A stretch of DNA of 5,332 nt, taken from assembly GCA_903885865.1 (NCBI GenBank), contig CAISKH010000313.1, positions 1 through 5,332 of the forward strand. The letters run 5' to 3'. This document shows, piece by piece, positions 4,724-5,332 of this stretch. Position numbers and translations under genes: made by a program. The stretch is from an uncultured Mucilaginibacter sp. (GTDB lineage Bacteria; Bacteroidota; Bacteroidia; Sphingobacteriales; Sphingobacteriaceae). How positions within the stretch are numbered: the first letter of the stretch is position 1; each line of letters opens with the position of its first letter. The notes under the pieces were generated by a model that saw nothing but the letters and a program-made list of their open reading frames with translations, made no database searches and was not told the DNA's origin.

Positions 4724-5332
4724 TTATCGGGCATAGCGGCGAGCGGCGTAGTTGCAAGGCTGAAAACCGAAAGCAGATGGCACATTTTAAGCAACGCCAG
4801 CTCAACCTGTAAGCGCTGATTTTTACTCAACTTATAGTTCAGGTCGCATTGGTTGGCGATGTTCATGGCCGATAGCAGGAACGATACGCTTGCCGCCTGC
4901 GATTGCTGCAAATACTTTGTTTTAATGCCCTCGCTTACTTCCAATAATTTTAAGGTCGACGCGTCCTTGGTTACCAGCAAGTTACGGAAATGTTCAGACA
5001 GGCCCGATATAAAGTGCGCGCCATCAAAACCATTGCTTAATATCTCATCAAAAAACAATAGCGTCTGGGCGGTATTTTCTGTAAGCAGGCTATCGGTTAT
5101 ATTAAAGTAATAATCATAATCCAGTATGTTCAGGTTATCAATTACCGAGCGGTAAGTTACGTTAGCGTCTGAAAAGCTCACGATCTGATCGAACATAGAC
5201 AAGGCGTCCCTCAAACCTCCATCAGCTTTTTGGGCTATAATATGCAGGCCGTCGGCTTCATATTTTATACTTTCCTTTTGCGCTATTGCTGCCAGGTGAT
5301 GGGCCATATCGTCAACACCTATGCGGTTAAAA
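4684..5332 (-). CDS. dnaX: DNA polymerase III subunit gamma/tau, clamp-loader part (N-terminus outside window; zero frame)
   Basis: DnaX is the ATPase of the clamp loader that places the beta sliding clamp on DNA at the replication fork. The frame enters from the window edge with FNRIGVDDMAHHLAAIAQKE, the usual segment after the first AAA+ subdomain, so the Met at 5307 is internal. The sensor-2 motif GGLRDALSMFDQ follows, with its arginine and the conserved DQ. The helical oligomerisation domain III then runs to KNQRLQVELALLKMCHLLS. The ATP-binding P-loop and zinc module must lie beyond the edge. The frame ends soon after domain III with GQLKKNLIRYQ and TAA at 4686-4684, so the unshifted product is a gamma-like short form with complete clamp-loader domains. 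The tau tail continues in the -1 frame. Automatic annotation may call this a pseudogene; I think a functional recoded gene is at least as likely. Confidence 0.93.
   Translation of the reverse strand, partial: FNRIGVDDMAHHLAAIAQKESIKYEADGLHIIAQKADGGLRDALSMFDQIVSFSDANVTYRSVIDNLNILDYDYYFNITDSLLTENTAQTLLFFDEILSNGFDGAHFISGLSEHFRNLLVTKDASTLKLLEVSEGIKTKYLQQSQAASVSFLLSAMNIANQCDLNYKLSKNQRLQVELALLKMCHLLSVFSLATTPLAAMPDNSGQLKKNLIRYQ
4688..4700 (-). repeat. Small inverted repeat just downstream of the dnaX A9 run
   Basis: TGATA-CGT-TATCA on the minus strand starts two bases after the A9 run. A downstream mRNA structure is the usual stimulator of -1 ribosomal frameshifting, but this 5-bp AT-rich stem is weak and closer than the 5-8 nt normally seen, so it may be incidental. 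Confidence 0.3.
4703..4711 (-). other. A9 slippery run: putative programmed frameshift or transcriptional slippage site in dnaX
   Basis: Minus strand, zero frame: CAA TTA AAA AAA AAC CTG. The A9 run contains the slippery heptamer A AAA AAA in the correct phase, followed by the overlapping A AAA AAC. A -1 slip gives L-K-K-K-P-D-T-L-S and enters the tau frame; one extra A in the mRNA does the same. The two frames overlap only from 4723 to 4684, so the shift must happen within these 40 nt. Known precedents are E. coli dnaX (A AAA AAG, ribosomal) and Thermus thermophilus dnaX (A9, transcriptional). A sequencing error in the homopolymer would look the same. Confidence 0.7.
4715..4733 (-). other. 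GC-rich hairpin just upstream of the dnaX A9 run
   Basis: On the minus strand TGCCCG-ATAACAG-CGGGCA forms a 6-bp stem with a 7-nt loop, ending three bases before the A9 run. In the nascent RNA this hairpin would fold as the polymerase crosses the run, a geometry like an intrinsic terminator but with A in place of U. RNA hairpins placed like this can promote realignment of the transcript, so the position favours transcriptional slippage; a role here is inferred. Confidence 0.5.

Overview
The window looks like a piece of chromosome from a Bacteroidota bacterium, most likely family Sphingobacteriaceae (Mucilaginibacter/Pedobacter-like). The reasons are the protein types (short class I ManA, eukaryote-like NADP isocitrate dehydrogenase, a Bacteroidota-style DnaX C-terminus ending NLDFD, an outer-membrane barrel protein and a lipoprotein), promoter boxes close to the Bacteroidota consensus TAnnTTTG, and the lack of clear Shine-Dalgarno sequences. 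The family assignment is inference from recalled similarity, not from a search.

Layout from left to right: (1) 1-669, minus strand, the N-terminal 223 residues of a class I mannose-6-phosphate isomerase, cut by the window edge. (2) 717-1946, minus strand, a complete NADP-dependent isocitrate dehydrogenase. (3) 1947-2222, a divergent intergenic region with an icd promoter box and, on the other side, a 21-bp tandem repeat next to a TAAATTTG box. (4) 2223-2930, plus strand, a secreted, probably outer-membrane beta-barrel protein. (5) 3007-3417, plus strand, a very acidic small protein of unknown function. (6) 3449-3994, minus strand, a small lipoprotein whose last codons form a perfect 10-bp hairpin facing the acidic gene. 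(7) 4049-5332, minus strand, dnaX (DNA polymerase III gamma/tau), cut at its 5' end by the window edge and split into two reading frames.

The main point of interest is dnaX. The clamp-loader part and the tau tail lie in different frames that overlap by only 40 nt. That overlap contains an A9 run (minus strand) preceded by a 6-bp GC-rich hairpin and followed by a small inverted repeat. A -1 shift, or one extra A in the mRNA, on this run joins the frames into a DnaX of ordinary length and domain order. The unshifted frame stops six codons after the two in-frame lysine codons of the run and gives a gamma-like short form. This matches the logic of known dnaX recoding (ribosomal frameshift in E. 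coli, transcriptional slippage at A9 in Thermus thermophilus), but here the shifted product is the long one. A homopolymer sequencing error is the main alternative.

The remaining genes look like ordinary housekeeping and envelope genes with no obvious shared pathway. There are no RNA genes, mobile elements, CRISPR arrays or phage genes that I can support.
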